Positions 19,141 through 31,170 are shown, numbered from the stretch's first letter. The stretch is 64,000 nt of DNA from Prodigiosinella confusarubida (GCF_002847015.1 NZ_CP025085.1:4154001-4218000), one strand, 5' to 3'. Notes: a model not told the origin generated them from the letters alone. Numbers and translations are program-made.

Positions 19141-20607
19141 ATGTTAAGTCGTATTTTCGCACTGTTAAGTCAACGTAATGCCATTTTTCTGCTGGTGTTG
19201 GGATTCGCTTCCGGACTACCACTGGCATTAACGTCGGGTACGCTTCAGGCATGGATGACAGTGGAAAATATCGATCTGAAAACGATAGGTTTTTTTTCAC
19301 TGGTCGGTCAAGCCTACGTTTTTAAGTTTCTCTGGTCCCCGTTGATGGATCGTTACACGCCACCTTTTGCCGGACGCCGTCGAGGGTGGCTTCTACTAAC
19401 TCAACTTGCTCTGGTAGTTTCCATTGCGTACATGGGCATGCTCACACCATCAAGCGATTTATGGTTGCTTGCCACATTGGCCATTTTCGTCGCCTTCTGT
19501 TCGGCCTCGCAAGATATTGTTTTCGACGCTTACAAAACGGATCTGTTACCCGCCCAGGAACGGGGTAGTGGCGCAGCAATATCCGTATTGGGCTATCGTT
19601 TGGCCATGTTGGTATCGGGAGGTCTGGCATTATGGGTAGCCGACCGATTTTTAGGATGGCATCTTACCTACTGGCTCATGGCTGGATTAATGCTGCTTTG
19701 TGTTATCGCTACCGTATTCGCCCCTGAACCAGACAATAAGCCAGCACCACACAATATGGAGCAGGCGATTGTTGCACCATTGAAAGACTTTTTTGGCCGT
19801 AATAATGCCTGGCTTGTGTTGATATTGATCGTTCTGTACAAGCTCGGCGACGCTTTTGCTGCCAGTCTCAGCACCACATTTCTCATTCGTGGTGTGGGTT
19901 TCAATCCAGGTGATGTCGGACTAGTGAACAAAACGCTGGGGCTGTTTGCCACCATCGTAGGCGCACTCTACGGTGGCCTGCTGATGCAGCGTTGGTCTCT
20001 ATTCAGAGCGTTAATGATATTTGGCATTCTTCAGGCGGTGTCCAATGCCGGATACTGGTTTCTCGCGATCACTGAACGGCATATGCTAACGATGGCCAGT
20101 GCCGTTTTTCTGGAAAATATTTGTGGTGGTATGGGGACGGCGGCGTTTGTAGCCTTACTGATGACGCTTTGTAACAAGTCATTTTCCGCAACACAATTCG
20201 CGTTACTATCAGCGATTTCAGCGATAGGGCGTGTATATGTCGGTCCAATATCAGGGTGGTTCGTCGAATACTATGGCTGGGGATGGTTTTATCTGTTCTC
20301 TATTTTTATCTCTATTCCTGGATTACTACTGCTACTGTTATGCCGACGCACCCTTGAATATACACAAATAAATGACACCTTCATGCCACGGGATTCGTAT
20401 CCAAAATTTTATACTGCTGCGGTAAGGATGTTTTTCATCGGTTGTGTAGTCGTGGTGGGTGGTGCGGCCTTATGGATACTTCATCGACTGGCGTGGTTTC
20501 ACGCCACTAGCGTCTTTGATGGCATGTTGCTACTGGGAATGACATTGGCAATATCCGGTATTCTTCTAGGCGGCCTACTGGATTACCTATCGTTACGCCG
20601 TTTGTAA
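19141..20607 (+). CDS. ampG: Muropeptide permease AmpG
   Basis: 488 residues (E. coli 491) of the MFS type with about 14 membrane helices. It imports GlcNAc-anhydroMurNAc peptides from the periplasm for cell-wall recycling; the same muropeptides induce chromosomal beta-lactamase in species with AmpR/AmpC. Conserved sections include LGFASGLPLALTSGTLQAWMTVENIDLKTIGFFSLVGQ (starting near residue 19) and LLMTLCNKSFSATQFALLSAIS. It probably forms an operon with yajG. Confidence 0.95.
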   Translation: MLSRIFALLSQRNAIFLLVLGFASGLPLALTSGTLQAWMTVENIDLKTIGFFSLVGQAYVFKFLWSPLMDRYTPPFAGRRRGWLLLTQLALVVSIAYMGMLTPSSDLWLLATLAIFVAFCSASQDIVFDAYKTDLLPAQERGSGAAISVLGYRLAMLVSGGLALWVADRFLGWHLTYWLMAGLMLLCVIATVFAPEPDNKPAPHNMEQAIVAPLKDFFGRNNAWLVLILIVLYKLGDAFAASLSTTFLIRGVGFNPGDVGLVNKTLGLFATIVGALYGGLLMQRWSLFRALMIFGILQAVSNAGYWFLAITERHMLTMASAVFLENICGGMGTAAFVALLMTLCNKSFSATQFALLSAISAIGRVYVGPISGWFVEYYGWGWFYLFSIFISIPGLLLLLLCRRTLEYTQINDTFMPRDSYPKFYTAAVRMFFIGCVVVVGGAALWILHRLAWFHATSVFDGMLLLGMTLAISGILLGGLLDYLSLRRL

Positions 20608-21027
20608 ACTTGTTTACTGCATCGATGAAACATGGAAATAAAGCACTAATGAGTATTTAATCACTTCGTTGAATTATTTTCTTTCTGTCAGGATAAAAGA
20701 AGAAAAAAATTAATTTTGCTACTGTAGTAATTATTTCAACTATTTTTTTATTATGACGGTACACCATTCAGTGTTATGCATTACATCTGCAAAATTAATC
20801 CACAGAGTCAATTGTATTTTTTAGCATGAATCCATATTTTCTTTTAAAATATGTTACTTACTGTTTTTAAAATAATTTTTCATAATAGGTTGCATATGTG
20901 ACAAACAGAGCAAATCTCAGCAACAAAAGAGCGACATACCCTTAATAATGTTTACAGTGCGGCAACCTTCCCGTAAAATGCCCGCTCGCGTAAATGACAA
21001 TAGAGCCCTTGTAATTGAGGTCGCTAG
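20608..21027. other. AT-rich promoter region upstream of cyoA
   Basis: 420 bases between ampG and cyoA without ORF or RNA gene. It is strongly AT-rich in its middle part. It should hold the cyo promoter, which in E. coli is repressed by ArcA and Fnr, but I could not identify those sites with confidence. A TGTGA half-site occurs near 20896 without its partner. Confidence 0.6.
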
Positions 21028-21975
21028 ATGAGACTCAAGAAATACAATAAAATTTTTGGGATGTTGTCTTTATTTGCAACCACTTTACTACTTAGTGGTT
21101 GTGATATGGCACTAATGAACCCCAAAGGACAGATCGGCTTAGAACAACGTTCGTTGATACTGACAGCCCTTGGCTTAATGTTGATCGTCGTTATCCCCGT
21201 GATCGTTATGACGATCACTTTTGCCTGGAAGTTCCGTGCGTCCAATGAGAAGGCGAAATATACGCCAAACTGGTCCCACTCCAATAAAATCGAAGCCGTA
21301 GTCTGGACAGTGCCAATTATCATTGTTGTGATCCTGGCTACCATTACCTGGAAGACAACCCATTCGCTTGATCCATACAAGCCACTGGATTCTGATGTCG
21401 AACCTATCACTGTTCAAGTCGTTTCCCTTGACTGGAAGTGGCTGTTCATTTACCCCAAATTGGGTATCGCCAGTGTAAACGAACTCGCTTTTCCGACAAA
21501 CGTACCTGTTTCGTTTAGGATTACGTCGGATTCAGTGATGAATTCCTTCTTTATTCCTCGTCTTGGCGGACAGATCTACTCAATGGCTGGGATGCAGACA
21601 AAGTTACATTTGATCGCAAATGAACCCGGGAAGTATAAAGGAATTTCAGGCAGTTATAGCGGAAAAGGATTTTCTGGAATGAAATTTACCGCTATCGCCA
21701 CACCCACCCGAGAAGCATTTGATCAATGGGTCGATAACGTCCGTAAATCATCCCATACACTGAGTAATATGGATGAGTTTGACAAACTGGCGCAGCCGAG
21801 CGAGTACCATCCAGTGGAATACTTCTCGCAAGTACAACCGGATCTGTTCCGTCAGATCATCAAAAAATTCACTGGCAACGACATGATCATGCAACACCAT
21901 GATGAAAGCGCATCTAAAAAAGATGACACGCCAAACCATGAAAACATGAACATGAGCGAGCACTCCTCTCATTGA
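21028..21975 (+). CDS. cyoA: Cytochrome bo3 ubiquinol oxidase subunit II
   Basis: 315-residue lipoprotein subunit of the terminal oxidase. Signal peptide with lipobox LLSGCD (Cys25). Two membrane helices lie at about residues 43-67 and 88-110 and the C-terminal cupredoxin-like domain faces the periplasm. As usual for quinol oxidases the CuA cysteines are missing. The C-terminal tail is rich in His and Met ([11 protein letters not shown]...[12 protein letters not shown]). First gene of cyoABCDE; cyoB follows after 19 bases. Confidence 0.97.
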   Translation: MRLKKYNKIFGMLSLFATTLLLSGCDMALMNPKGQIGLEQRSLILTALGLMLIVVIPVIVMTITFAWKFRASNEKAKYTPNWSHSNKIEAVVWTVPIIIVVILATITWKTTHSLDPYKPLDSDVEPITVQVVSLDWKWLFIYPKLGIASVNELAFPTNVPVSFRITSDSVMNSFFIPRLGGQIYSMAGMQTKLHLIANEPGKYKGISGSYSGKGFSGMKFTAIATPTREAFDQWVDNVRKSSHTLSNMDEFDKLAQPSEYHPVEYFSQVQPDLFRQIIKKFTGNDMIMQHHDESASKKDDTPNHENMNMSEHSSH

Positions 21976-21994
21976 GGAACCGAGGGATAATACG

Positions 21995-23986
21995 ATGTTC
22001 GGAAAATTAACTCTTGATGCGATTCCATACCATGAACCAATCGTCATGGTCACCGTCGCAGCGATCATTCTGGGTGGATTAGCGCTGTTGTCCGCTATCA
22101 CCTATTTCGGTAAATGGAAATGGCTGTGGTCGGAATGGTTTACCTCTGTTGACCACAAAAAAATCGGCATAATGTACATTATTGTCGCTTTTGTCATGAT
22201 GCTGCGCGGTTTTGCTGATGCCATCATGATGCGTACTCAGCAGACACTGGCCTCTGCTGGTGAAGCTGGGTTCCTGCCTCCTCACCACTATGACCAGATT
22301 TTTACCGCACACGGCGTTATCATGATTTTCTTCGTGGCAACGCCTTTCGTCGTGGGTTTGATGAACCTTGCCGTTCCGCTGCAAATCGGTGCCCGTGACG
22401 TTGCCTTCCCCTTCCTGAACTCGCTCAGTTTCTGGTTTTTTGTGGCTGGTGTGATTCTGGTTAACATTTCACTCGGGGTTGGCGAGTTCGCACAAACTGG
22501 CTGGGTAGCCTACCCTCCCCTTTCAGGTAAGGAGTACAGTCCTGGCGTAGGTGTCGATTACTGGATATGGAGTCTACAGATATCCGGCATAGGTACCACG
22601 CTGACCGGGGTGAACTTCTTCGCCACGATTATGAAAATGCGCGCACCAGGCATGAGCCTGATGAAAATGCCGGTTTTCACTTGGACAGCATTGTGTACCA
22701 ACATATTGATCATTGCTGCGTTTCCGATCCTGACGGTTACTATCGCATTACTGACGCTTGATCGTTACCTTGGCACCCATTTCTTCACTAACGATATGGG
22801 TGGCAATATGATGATGTACATCAACCTGATATGGGCGTGGGGACATCCAGAAGTTTACATTCTGATACTGCCGGTATTTGGTGTTTATTCCGAAGTAGTA
22901 GCGACATTCTGTAAAAAACGTCTGTTTGGGTATACTTCCCTGGTTTGGGCAACAATTGCCATTACCATTTTGTCTTTCATTGTCTGGTTGCACCACTTCT
23001 TTACAATGGGATCCGGTGCAAACGTTAATGCTTTCTTCGGCATAGCGACCATGATTATTTCGATCCCAACCGGGGTTAAAATATTTAACTGGTTGTTTAC
23101 CATGTATCAGGGACGCATCCAGCCTCACTCTTCAATGTTGTGGACTATCGGTTTCATTATCACCTTCACTATTGGCGGCATGACAGGTGTACTGCTGGCG
23201 GTTCCCGGTGCCAATTTTGTGTTGCATAACAGCTTGTTCCTGATTGCTCATTTTCACAACGTGATCATTGGTGGTGTGGTATTTGGCTGCTTCGCAGGTA
23301 TCACGTATTGGTTCCCGAAAGCCTTCGGTTTCACATTGAACGAAACCTGGGGCAAACGTGCTTTCTGGTTCTGGATCATTGGTTTCTTTGTCGCCTTTAT
23401 GCCGCTATATGCATTAGGTTTCATGGGAATGACCCGTCGTCTGAGTCAACACATCAACCCGGAATTCCATCCGTTGTTGGTAGTGGCATCAGCTGGTGCC
23501 GGATTAATTGCGCTCGGTATTTTATGCCAGATAATCCAGTTCACTGTCAGTATCCGCGATCGCCATCTGAACCGCGATCTGACGGGTGACCCATGGGATG
23601 CACGCACACTGGAATGGTCGACATCCTCCCCACCGCCGTTCTATAACTTTGCCATTGTTCCACACGTTAATGAACGCGATGCCTTTTGGGAAATCAAAGA
23701 GAAAGGTGATGCTTATCGTAAACCAGCGAAATATGAAGAAATTCATATGCCTAAAAATACTGGTGCCGGAGTAATCATCGCGGCGTTTGGCCTGGTGTTT
23801 GGTTTCGCCATGATATGGGATATCTGGTGGATGGCGATTATCTGTTTCGTCGGCATGATTTCGACCTGGATCATACATAGCTTTAACGAGGATGTTGATT
23901 ACTACGTTCCAGTTAAAGAAATTGAGCACATCGAGAATCAGCATTTCGATCAAATCAGCAAGGCAGGCGCGAAAAATGTCCACTGA
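21995..23986 (+). CDS. cyoB: Cytochrome bo3 ubiquinol oxidase subunit I
   Basis: 663 residues, the same as E. coli, with about 15 membrane helices. The heme-copper oxidase core is seen: [12 protein letters not shown] near residue 282 with the CuB His284 and the cross-linked Tyr, HHFFTMG with the paired CuB histidines near 333-334, and [12 protein letters not shown] with the heme ligands near 411-421. It binds low-spin heme b and the heme o3-CuB oxygen site and pumps protons. Its stop overlaps the cyoC start by 11 bases. Confidence 0.98.
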   Translation: MFGKLTLDAIPYHEPIVMVTVAAIILGGLALLSAITYFGKWKWLWSEWFTSVDHKKIGIMYIIVAFVMMLRGFADAIMMRTQQTLASAGEAGFLPPHHYDQIFTAHGVIMIFFVATPFVVGLMNLAVPLQIGARDVAFPFLNSLSFWFFVAGVILVNISLGVGEFAQTGWVAYPPLSGKEYSPGVGVDYWIWSLQISGIGTTLTGVNFFATIMKMRAPGMSLMKMPVFTWTALCTNILIIAAFPILTVTIALLTLDRYLGTHFFTNDMGGNMMMYINLIWAWGHPEVYILILPVFGVYSEVVATFCKKRLFGYTSLVWATIAITILSFIVWLHHFFTMGSGANVNAFFGIATMIISIPTGVKIFNWLFTMYQGRIQPHSSMLWTIGFIITFTIGGMTGVLLAVPGANFVLHNSLFLIAHFHNVIIGGVVFGCFAGITYWFPKAFGFTLNETWGKRAFWFWIIGFFVAFMPLYALGFMGMTRRLSQHINPEFHPLLVVASAGAGLIALGILCQIIQFTVSIRDRHLNRDLTGDPWDARTLEWSTSSPPPFYNFAIVPHVNERDAFWEIKEKGDAYRKPAKYEEIHMPKNTGAGVIIAAFGLVFGFAMIWDIWWMAIICFVGMISTWIIHSFNEDVDYYVPVKEIEHIENQHFDQISKAGAKNVH

Positions 23987-24590
23987 AACTCTGACTAACC
24001 ATAATGCAGCCCATGTTGAGCATGGGCATCATGATACAGGAGCGATCAAAGTATTCGGCTTCTGGATCTACCTGATGAGCGACTGTATTTTGTTTGCGTG
24101 TCTGTTCGCAACGTATTCAGTACTGGTGAATGGCGTAGCGGGTGGCCCGACAGGAAAAGATATTTTCGAGCTGCCATTCGTTCTGGTTGAAACCTTCGCG
24201 TTGCTTTTCAGTAGTATTACTTACGGCATGGCTATCGTTGCCATGAACAAGGGCAAAAAATCACAGGTGACCACATGGCTAGCACTGACGTTTCTGTGCG
24301 GTCTCGTGTTTATTATGATGGAAGTTTACGAATTCCATCACCTGATTGCCGAAGGATTTGGCCCGGATCGTAGTGCTTTCCTGTCCGCCTTCTTTGCATT
24401 GGTGGGAACTCACGGTATTCATGTGACGTCCGGCCTGATTTGGATCATCATCATGATGATTCAGGTATCTCGCCGTGGTCTGACTGCTACAAATCAAACA
24501 CGGCTGATGTGTCTCAGCCTGTTCTGGCACTTCCTTGATGTGGTATGGATTTGTGTCTTCACCGTTGTTTACCTGATGGGGGCGATGTAA
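23976..24590 (+). CDS. cyoC: Cytochrome bo3 ubiquinol oxidase subunit III
   Basis: 204 residues, equal to E. coli CyoC, with five membrane helices. The start is the ATG at 23976 ([20 protein letters not shown]), inside the end of cyoB; the longer reading from 23892 lies entirely in cyoB. COX3 family signature [13 protein letters not shown] near residue 150 and WHFLDVVWI near the end. Couples to cyoD by a TAATG overlap. Confidence 0.97.
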   Translation: MSTETLTNHNAAHVEHGHHDTGAIKVFGFWIYLMSDCILFACLFATYSVLVNGVAGGPTGKDIFELPFVLVETFALLFSSITYGMAIVAMNKGKKSQVTTWLALTFLCGLVFIMMEVYEFHHLIAEGFGPDRSAFLSAFFALVGTHGIHVTSGLIWIIIMMIQVSRRGLTATNQTRLMCLSLFWHFLDVVWICVFTVVYLMGAM

Positions 24591-24922
24591 TGAGTCATTC
24601 AACATACGATCATGCAGGCGCCAGTCACGGCAGCGTAAAATCGTATCTGATAGGTTTTATATTATCGATTATCCTCACTGTCATTCCCTTCTCCATGGTG
24701 ATGACTGGCTCAGCGTCCAATAGTACCGTTATTCTTACCGTAGTAGGTTGCGCGATAATCCAGATCCTGGTGCATTTAGTGTATTTCCTGCATCTGAACA
24801 CGTCTTCGGAAGGACGCTGGAATGTGGTAGCACTTGTCTTCACCGTCCTGATTATCGGAATTGTGGTAACGGGTTCCATATGGATCATGTGGAGCACACA
24901 CTACAACATGATGCTTCAGTAA
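24590..24922 (+). CDS. cyoD: Cytochrome bo3 ubiquinol oxidase subunit IV
   Basis: 110 residues (E. coli 109) with three membrane helices (about 17-37, 46-66 and 78-98). Start: the ATG that shares its A with the cyoC stop ([22 protein letters not shown]). Needed for assembly of the CuB site in E. coli. cyoE follows after 11 bases. Confidence 0.96.
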   Translation: MSHSTYDHAGASHGSVKSYLIGFILSIILTVIPFSMVMTGSASNSTVILTVVGCAIIQILVHLVYFLHLNTSSEGRWNVVALVFTVLIIGIVVTGSIWIMWSTHYNMMLQ

Positions 24923-24933
24923 CAGAGCCGTAA

Positions 24934-25827
24934 ATGATGATTAAGCAATACCTGCAGGTCACCAAACCAGGAATTATTTTTGGTAATCTAATTTCTGTTA
25001 TTGGCGGTTTTTTACTGGCAGCCAAGGGGGTCATTGATTATCCCTTGTTTACTGCGACGCTGATTGGTGTGTCACTGGTTGTCGCATCAGGTTGTGTCTT
25101 TAACAACGTAATCGATCGTGACATCGACAAAAAAATGGAGAGAACCAAGAACAGAGTGCTGGTTAAGGGACTTATTCCACTGAAGGTAACTCTGGTTTAC
25201 GCGTCTCTGTTAGGTATTGCTGGTTTTGCACTACTGTACATCGCAGCAAATCCACTGGCCATGTGGTTGGCAGTGATGGGTTTTGTGGTTTATGTCGGCA
25301 TATATAGTCTTTATATGAAACGGCATTCTGTCTACGGCACATTGGTTGGCAGTTTATCCGGGGCTGCGCCTCCGGTAATTGGTTATTGTGCAGTCAGCAA
25401 TCAGTTTGATGCGGGCGCCTTTATCCTGTTACTGATTTTCAGTCTTTGGCAGATGCCACATTCCTATGCCATAGCTATTTTCCGTTTTAAAGATTATCAG
25501 GCAGCCAATATTCCCGTGTTACCGGTGGTAAAAGGTATCTCGGTCGCTAAAAATCATATCACGCTCTACATTCTGGCATTCATGATTGCCACGCTGATGC
25601 TGTCTATCGGCGGTTATGCGGGTTATAAGTATTTAATTGTTGCTGCGGCTGTCAGCGTGTGGTGGCTGGGAATGGCACTTTCCGGTTATAAAAAACCCAC
25701 TAATGACCGGGTATGGGCGCGAAAATTATTTGTGTTCTCTATTGTGGCGATTACTTCATTAAGCATCATGATGTCCGTAGACTCCATCGCTCCGGCACAA
25801 GAAGCATTACTCACCTACCTGCACTGA
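24934..25827 (+). CDS. cyoE: Heme o synthase (protoheme farnesyltransferase)
   Basis: 297 residues (E. coli 296), UbiA-type membrane prenyltransferase that joins farnesyl diphosphate to protoheme to form heme o for CyoB. The prenyl diphosphate motif [18 protein letters not shown] lies near residues 60-77, with a second conserved loop [15 protein letters not shown] near 188. Farnesyl diphosphate would come from IspA, also encoded in this window. Last gene of cyoABCDE, closed by the terminator at 25847. Confidence 0.97.
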   Translation: MMIKQYLQVTKPGIIFGNLISVIGGFLLAAKGVIDYPLFTATLIGVSLVVASGCVFNNVIDRDIDKKMERTKNRVLVKGLIPLKVTLVYASLLGIAGFALLYIAANPLAMWLAVMGFVVYVGIYSLYMKRHSVYGTLVGSLSGAAPPVIGYCAVSNQFDAGAFILLLIFSLWQMPHSYAIAIFRFKDYQAANIPVLPVVKGISVAKNHITLYILAFMIATLMLSIGGYAGYKYLIVAAAVSVWWLGMALSGYKKPTNDRVWARKLFVFSIVAITSLSIMMSVDSIAPAQEALLTYLH

Positions 25828-25846
25828 TCGATCATTCCACACTATA

Positions 25847-25873
25847 ACAGACGAGAATGCTCGTCTGTTTTTT
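25847..25873 (+). terminator. Intrinsic terminator of the cyo operon
   Basis: ACAGACGAG-AATG-CTCGTCTGT followed by a run of seven T, 20 bases after the cyoE stop. Confidence 0.92.
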
Positions 25874-25981
25874 TACACTCTCCTGCCGTCATAACCAATC
25901 ACATATCAGTTAACAAAGCTGTCGTTTACGGGTTGACGCTTAGCGAACTAAAATAGCGCTGACTGATAGCTAGAGGTATTA

Positions 25982-27346
25982 ATGAACGACAATAGAATGA
26001 CACCTACAGAATTGCGTGCGACATGGGGACTTGGCGCAGTATTTTCTCTGCGCATGCTTGGCATGTTCATGGTTCTTCCGGTTTTGACCACCTACGGTAT
26101 GGCCTTGCAGGGTGCCAATGAATCTCTTATTGGTATTGCGATCGGAATTTATGGCCTGATGCAGGCAATATTTCAAATTCCGTTGGGCCTTATGTCAGAT
26201 CGTATTGGCCGTAAACCACTGATTGTTGGTGGATTGCTTGTATTTGCTCTGGGGAGTGTTGTCGCAGCTCTCAGCAGTTCAATATGGGGAATTATTCTCG
26301 GCCGTGCAATGCAAGGTTCCGGGGCTATCTCTGCGGCGGTGATGGCGCTGCTTTCTGATTTGACACGTGAACAAAACCGAACAAAAGCAATGGCTTTTAT
26401 TGGTATCAGCTTTGGCATTACTTTCGCCATTGCGATGGTTATTGGTCCTATCGTGACGCACGTTCTGGGGCTACATGCCCTATTCTGGGGGATTGCAGTA
26501 TTATCCGGTCTGGCGATTATCATCACATTGATATTAATTCCCACCTCGTCAACGCATATTCTTAATCGAGAATCCGCTATTGTCCGTGGCAACTTCAGCA
26601 AAGTATTGACGAATAGCCGCCTGCTGAAACTGAATGCCGGTATTATGTGTTTGCATATTCTGCTGATGTCGAGTTTTGTCGCGTTACCTCGAATAATGGA
26701 ACAGGCTGGTTTAGCACCGCAGAATCACTGGAAAGTCTACCTGGGAACCATGCTTATTGCCTTTGCTGCAATCATTCCCATCGTCATTTATGCCGAAGTC
26801 AAGCGTCGCATGAAACAGGTATTTATCATTTGTATCCTGATACTTATTACCGCTGAGCTGGTGTTATTCATTTCGGGCCATCGGCTGTGGTACATCATTT
26901 TCGGGATTCAGTTATTCTTCCTGGGCTTTAATGTCATGGAAGCATTACTACCATCGTTGATCAGTAAAGAGTCTCCTGCCAGTTATAAAGGTACGGCGAT
27001 GGGCGTTTACTCCACAACACAGTTTATTGGCGTTGCCATCGGCGGAAGTATGGGCGGGGCTCTGTTTGATTTGCACGGTGCACCGCTGGTGTTTGGTGCA
27101 GGGGCCGTAGTGGGTATAGCATGGCTACTAGTGAGTTTCACTATGCAAGAGCCACCGTATCTCAGCAGCTTAAGACTTACCTTATCGGATCTTGCCCTAC
27201 AGGATAATGCGCTGGCTCAGAAACTACGTACGGCTCCTGGCGTTGCCGATGTCGTCATCGTTCCGGACGAGTACAGTGCCTATGTAAAAATCGATAATAA
27301 AAAAACCAGTAGGCAAAAACTGGAACAGTTGCTGAGTCAATGCTGA
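25982..27346 (+). CDS. yajR: Major facilitator transporter YajR
   Basis: 454 residues, equal to E. coli YajR: a 12-helix MFS domain (about residues 15-395) plus a soluble C-terminal ferredoxin-like YAM domain (about 390-454, LRTAPGVADVVIVPDEYSAYVKIDNKKTSRQKLEQLL). Motif A is seen as GLMSDRIGRKPLIVGG near residue 70. Substrate unknown; a proton-driven drug or metabolite exporter is inferred from the family. It stands alone between the cyo terminator and the hairpin at 27390. Confidence 0.94.
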   Translation: MNDNRMTPTELRATWGLGAVFSLRMLGMFMVLPVLTTYGMALQGANESLIGIAIGIYGLMQAIFQIPLGLMSDRIGRKPLIVGGLLVFALGSVVAALSSSIWGIILGRAMQGSGAISAAVMALLSDLTREQNRTKAMAFIGISFGITFAIAMVIGPIVTHVLGLHALFWGIAVLSGLAIIITLILIPTSSTHILNRESAIVRGNFSKVLTNSRLLKLNAGIMCLHILLMSSFVALPRIMEQAGLAPQNHWKVYLGTMLIAFAAIIPIVIYAEVKRRMKQVFIICILILITAELVLFISGHRLWYIIFGIQLFFLGFNVMEALLPSLISKESPASYKGTAMGVYSTTQFIGVAIGGSMGGALFDLHGAPLVFGAGAVVGIAWLLVSFTMQEPPYLSSLRLTLSDLALQDNALAQKLRTAPGVADVVIVPDEYSAYVKIDNKKTSRQKLEQLLSQC

Positions 27347-27389
27347 TAACGCCGTAGTGTTGTCATGGAAATCATCACGTTGAGCTCTC

Positions 27390-27417
27390 GGGGGAACGTC
27401 GAACATGATGTTCCCCC
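27390..27417. terminator. Stem-loop after yajR
   Basis: GGGGGAAC, a 12-base loop, GTTCCCCC, with TATGTTTTTC following. It lies 44 bases after yajR and about 50 bases beyond the yajQ stop on the other strand. Plausible terminator for yajR; the T-run is a few bases away from the stem. Confidence 0.5.
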
Positions 27418-27466
27418 AGGTATGTTTTTCTCAACGGACAGGCATTATCGCTCAGGTCTTTTATTA

Positions 27467-27958
27467 CTAATCACGGAAATTGCTGAATTGAAACGGTTGC
27501 CCTAATTCAGCACCACGCACCAACGTAATAACGCTTTGCAAATCATCACGGGATTTGCCTGTTATCCTAACTTGCTCACCCTGAATTTGTGCCTGTACTT
27601 TAAGCTTGCTGTCCTTGATCAGCTTGACGAGTTTTTTCGCCAACGCCGTTTCGATACCTTGTTTCAGTTTTGCCTCAACACTATACGTCTTGCCGCTACG
27701 TTCCATTTCCTCTGGGATTTCCAGTGCGCCACCGTCGATCCCGCGTTTGGACAGTTTCTCCCGCAAAATGTCTACCAACTGTTTTACCTGAAAATCAGAC
27801 TCACTAGTGATCTTGATCGTTTGTGCTTTCTCATTTAGATCAAAGCTGGCAGGAATATTACGAAAATCCCAACGGGTACCGAGTTCACGTGTGGCATTTT
27901 CTACAGCGTTGCGCGTTTCCTGCATATCAATTTCCGAAACTATATCGAAAGATGGCAT
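27467..27958 (-). CDS. yajQ: YajQ-family nucleotide-binding protein
   Basis: 163 residues, the family length. The start is the ATG at 27956-27958 ([22 protein letters not shown]), the invariant YajQ N-terminus; the 25-residue extension upstream has no similarity. Two ferredoxin-like domains. Relatives in Xanthomonas bind cyclic di-GMP and E. coli YajQ binds RNA or nucleotides; the role here is not known. Transcribed divergently from panE. Confidence 0.94.
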   Translation of the reverse strand: MPSFDIVSEIDMQETRNAVENATRELGTRWDFRNIPASFDLNEKAQTIKITSESDFQVKQLVDILREKLSKRGIDGGALEIPEEMERSGKTYSVEAKLKQGIETALAKKLVKLIKDSKLKVQAQIQGEQVRITGKSRDDLQSVITLVRGAELGQPFQFSNFRD

Positions 27959-28165
27959 AATTTTCTCTCCTGACAAAATCGCTGCCGAGCATAATAACCG
28001 TTCCCATCTCATAAACAAAATGCGAGGCAACACGAGGATTATTGTGGTTAGACTTTATTCTACAATCACAGCTTATTAGTCTGTTCTAGGCTACTGGTAA
28101 GGGGAACAGCCTATTATAGGCCTAAACAAGAACGAGAGTTCCCGCCTTTATAAAGGGAGATATGC

Positions 28166-29074
28166 ATGAAAATTACCGTTCTTGGTTGCGGTGCAATCGG
28201 ACAACTATGGCTCGCAGCTTTACATCGGCAGGGCCATGACGTACAGGGATGGTTACGTATCCCACAACCGTTTTGTCCAGTGAATGTCATGATGCTGAAT
28301 GGGCAACACTGTAATCTGAATCTGACTGCAAACGATGTTGAACATCTGGCACAAAGCGAATTATTGCTGGTAACACTCAAGGCATGGCAAGTTTCTGATG
28401 CTGTGACCAGCCTGATCTCACGGCTTGATCCCAACTGTACTATTCTGCTGTTGCATAATGGCATGGGTGCCCGTGAAGAGCTGCCGACGCTTAAGCAACC
28501 TGTATTGCTTGGTGTGACAACCCACGCCGCACGCCGCGATCCCACCACCGTTGTACATATGGCCGCTGGGATAACACATATTGGTTCAATAAATGGCGTT
28601 GATACGCAAAGCCACTTTGCAGAAATACTGCACCATGCCCTGCCAGATGTTGCCTGGCATAACAATATTACCGTTACCTGCTGGCTGAAACTGGCGGCAA
28701 ACTGTGTCATCAACCCGCTTACTGTCGTACACCACTGTACCAATGGTGAATTACGGGCCTACCCACAATTACTACAATCTCTTTGTCAAGAAATTGCACT
28801 GGTGATGGAACGTGAAGGATTCCATACTTCAACCGAAAGCCTGCTACTCTATATAAACCAGATTATTCAGAATACGGCAGACAATACATCCTCCATGCTA
28901 CAAGACGTATTGGCACAAAAACACACTGAAATTGATTACATCACGGGTTATCTGTTGAAGCGCGCTCGCGTTCATGGATTGTCATTGCCGGAAAATAGCC
29001 GTTTGTTCGAATATATTAAGCGAGAGGAGAGTGACTATGAGCGCATCGGTACTGGTATGTCTGGCACCTGGTAG
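28166..29074 (+). CDS. panE: 2-dehydropantoate 2-reductase
   Basis: 302 residues (E. coli 303). Reduces ketopantoate to pantoate with NADPH in pantothenate/CoA synthesis. N-terminal Rossmann motif GCGAIG (residues 7-12); catalytic Lys in [15 protein letters not shown] near residue 175; C-terminal helical domain with [26 protein letters not shown]. The 3' end overlaps yajL by 38 bases, so the two are co-translated. Confidence 0.96.
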   Translation: MKITVLGCGAIGQLWLAALHRQGHDVQGWLRIPQPFCPVNVMMLNGQHCNLNLTANDVEHLAQSELLLVTLKAWQVSDAVTSLISRLDPNCTILLLHNGMGAREELPTLKQPVLLGVTTHAARRDPTTVVHMAAGITHIGSINGVDTQSHFAEILHHALPDVAWHNNITVTCWLKLAANCVINPLTVVHHCTNGELRAYPQLLQSLCQEIALVMEREGFHTSTESLLLYINQIIQNTADNTSSMLQDVLAQKHTEIDYITGYLLKRARVHGLSLPENSRLFEYIKREESDYERIGTGMSGTW

Positions 29075-29627
29075 CGAGGAAACGGAAGCTGTCACCACTA
29101 TCGATCTATTGATAAGGGCCGGTATACGGGTGATCACCGCCAGTGTGGCGAGTGATGGTCATCTTGAAATTATCTGTTCCCGTGGTGTCAGACTGATGGC
29201 GGATGCGCCGCTGGTTGCTGTCGTCGACCAGGAATTCGATGCTATTGTTCTTCCGGGAGGAATGCAGGGTGCAGAATGCTTCCGCGATAATCCGTTACTG
29301 ATTGAACGAATTCGTCAGACACACCAGGAAGGGAAAATTATCGCAGCAATCTGCGCCTCTCCTGCAGTGGTATTGGAATATCACCAGATCTTCCCGATGG
29401 GGAACATGACCGGATATCCGACCCTGAAGGCGCAAATCGGCATAGATAAATGGGTGGATAAACGCGTGGTTTTCGATCCTCGTGTCAATCTACTGACCAG
29501 CCAAGGACCAGGTACCAGCATGGACTTCGCACTAAAGTTGATTGATCTACTATTGGGAAAAAAGAAAGCAGCGGAAGTGGCAGCACAATTGATATTGCCG
29601 TCGGGAATTTATAACTATCAAGACTGA
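29037..29627 (+). CDS. yajL: DJ-1/PfpI-family protein YajL
   Basis: 196 residues, as in E. coli. The start is the ATG at 29037 ([19 protein letters not shown]), inside panE, behind GAGGAGAG; the reading from 28974 is only panE sequence. The DJ-1 nucleophile Cys106 (AAICASPA) and its partner Glu15 are present. Homologues are described as oxidative-stress chaperones or deglycase-like enzymes against glyoxal adducts; this last activity is disputed. Confidence 0.95.
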   Translation: MSASVLVCLAPGSEETEAVTTIDLLIRAGIRVITASVASDGHLEIICSRGVRLMADAPLVAVVDQEFDAIVLPGGMQGAECFRDNPLLIERIRQTHQEGKIIAAICASPAVVLEYHQIFPMGNMTGYPTLKAQIGIDKWVDKRVVFDPRVNLLTSQGPGTSMDFALKLIDLLLGKKKAAEVAAQLILPSGIYNYQD

Positions 29628-29633
29628 ATGCAA

Positions 29634-29653
29634 AAAGGCGCGCCTGCGCCTTT
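29634..29653. terminator. Hairpin between yajL and thiI
   Basis: AAAGGCGC-GCCT-GCGCCTTT. Read on the minus strand it ends in five T, so it may stop thiI transcription, about 70 bases past its stop; read on the plus strand it lies 6 bases after yajL but has only three T. Confidence 0.5.
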
Positions 29654-29721
29654 ACAATCGCGCCATTATCGCCGCCGCCATGTGCACATTATCACCAACC
29701 TCAGGTGTGCCAGTGTTTTCC

Positions 29722-31170
29722 TCAGGGACGATAAACTTTCACATTACTAAAGCCCTGTTCACGCAGATAAAGCGCCTGTAATCGACTCATCACACCACGC
29801 GCACAATAAAGCAAATAGGTTTTGCTTTGGTCCAAATCGCCAAATTGGGTCGCCAGCTTATAGAAAGGCAAACACTTAATCGTTACCTGATCCAGCGACA
29901 ACGGTTTCTCTTCCTGCTCATCAGGCGAGCGGATATCCAGCAAAACATCATTGGCGACGAAGCCCGCCACGGTTTCCACTTCAACGACTTCCTGACGGGT
30001 TTGCTCTGCAATCTCACGGATATCAATATTGCGGGCTTCGCTAACCACTCGGTCCAGAATAGAAAAGTCAAAATGAGCTTCTTCATGCTCAATTTTTGCT
30101 TTCACCGCTTTTACCGTCGGGCTCTTGGAAATCACACCACAATATTCCGGCATGGTCTTGGCAAAATCTTCAGTGCCCAGCTCGCGCGCCAGCTTGATAA
30201 TGTGTTCTTTATCATGAGAAATCAGTGGACGTAAAACCAATGTATCGGAAGCATTATCGATCAAGCGTAGATTGGTCAATGTCTGGCTGGAGACTTGCCC
30301 CAGTGCTTCGCCGGTAACCAGTGCTTCCACACCATAACGCTCGGCAACTCTCGACGCCGCACGAACCATCATGCGCTTCAGGACGACACCCATCTGGCCA
30401 TCATCGACGTTCTCCAGAATTTCTCCCACCACTGGTTCAAAATCAATAGCGACAAAACGAACCCGGTGTGAACTGCCAAAACGATTCCAGAGATAATGAG
30501 CAACCTGCTTCACACCGATTTCATGTGCCGCTCCGCCTAAATTAAAAAAGCAGTAATGGACACGGCAACCACGACGCATCAGCATATAACTCGACACACC
30601 GGAATCAAAACCGCCAGAAATCAGAGATAACACATCCTCCTGGGTACCAATCGGGAAACCGCCGATACCTTCATGGCGCCCTTTAATCAACAGCAGGCGA
30701 TCCTGCTCGATTTCCAGATGCACCGTTACCTGTGGAGCAGTCAGATTGACACGTGCGCTTTCGATATGCTGGTTCAAGCCACCACCAACATAACGCTCAA
30801 CATCCTGAGAGCTGAAATCATGCTTACCACGCCGCTTGACTCGGACACAAAAGGTTTTCCCTTCCAACTGTTCCCGATACATTGCCAGTGTTTGTTCAAA
30901 AATATGGTGCATATCCGTATAGTCACGATCTTCAACTTCAAGAATATGGTGAATGCCAGGAATTCGAGTCAGCGCATCACATATGCTATCGTGCTGAAGT
31001 TCATCTTGTGCTCGAACTTCAATATGATCCCAGTGACGGACAACCGCCAGTGTTTCATCATGGGACTTTAAAACGTTACGAATATTACTGGTGAGAATTT
31101 TAATAAAGCGTAACCGTACAGATGGGCTTTTGATGGTAATTTCTGGGAACAATTTAATGATAAACTTCAT
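29722..31170 (-). CDS. thiI: tRNA 4-thiouridine synthase/thiazole sulfurtransferase ThiI
   Basis: 482 residues, the E. coli length. The N-terminal ferredoxin-like and THUMP domains (about 1-165) bind tRNA; the PP-loop [14 protein letters not shown] lies near residue 183; the C-terminal rhodanese domain has the catalytic Cys near 456 in [11 protein letters not shown], and the partner Cys is in EYCGVISK near 344. It makes s4U8 in tRNA and supplies sulfur for the thiamine thiazole. Neighbouring dxs makes DXP, also a thiazole precursor. Divergent from xseB. Confidence 0.97.
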   Translation of the reverse strand: MKFIIKLFPEITIKSPSVRLRFIKILTSNIRNVLKSHDETLAVVRHWDHIEVRAQDELQHDSICDALTRIPGIHHILEVEDRDYTDMHHIFEQTLAMYREQLEGKTFCVRVKRRGKHDFSSQDVERYVGGGLNQHIESARVNLTAPQVTVHLEIEQDRLLLIKGRHEGIGGFPIGTQEDVLSLISGGFDSGVSSYMLMRRGCRVHYCFFNLGGAAHEIGVKQVAHYLWNRFGSSHRVRFVAIDFEPVVGEILENVDDGQMGVVLKRMMVRAASRVAERYGVEALVTGEALGQVSSQTLTNLRLIDNASDTLVLRPLISHDKEHIIKLARELGTEDFAKTMPEYCGVISKSPTVKAVKAKIEHEEAHFDFSILDRVVSEARNIDIREIAEQTRQEVVEVETVAGFVANDVLLDIRSPDEQEEKPLSLDQVTIKCLPFYKLATQFGDLDQSKTYLLYCARGVMSRLQALYLREQGFSNVKVYRP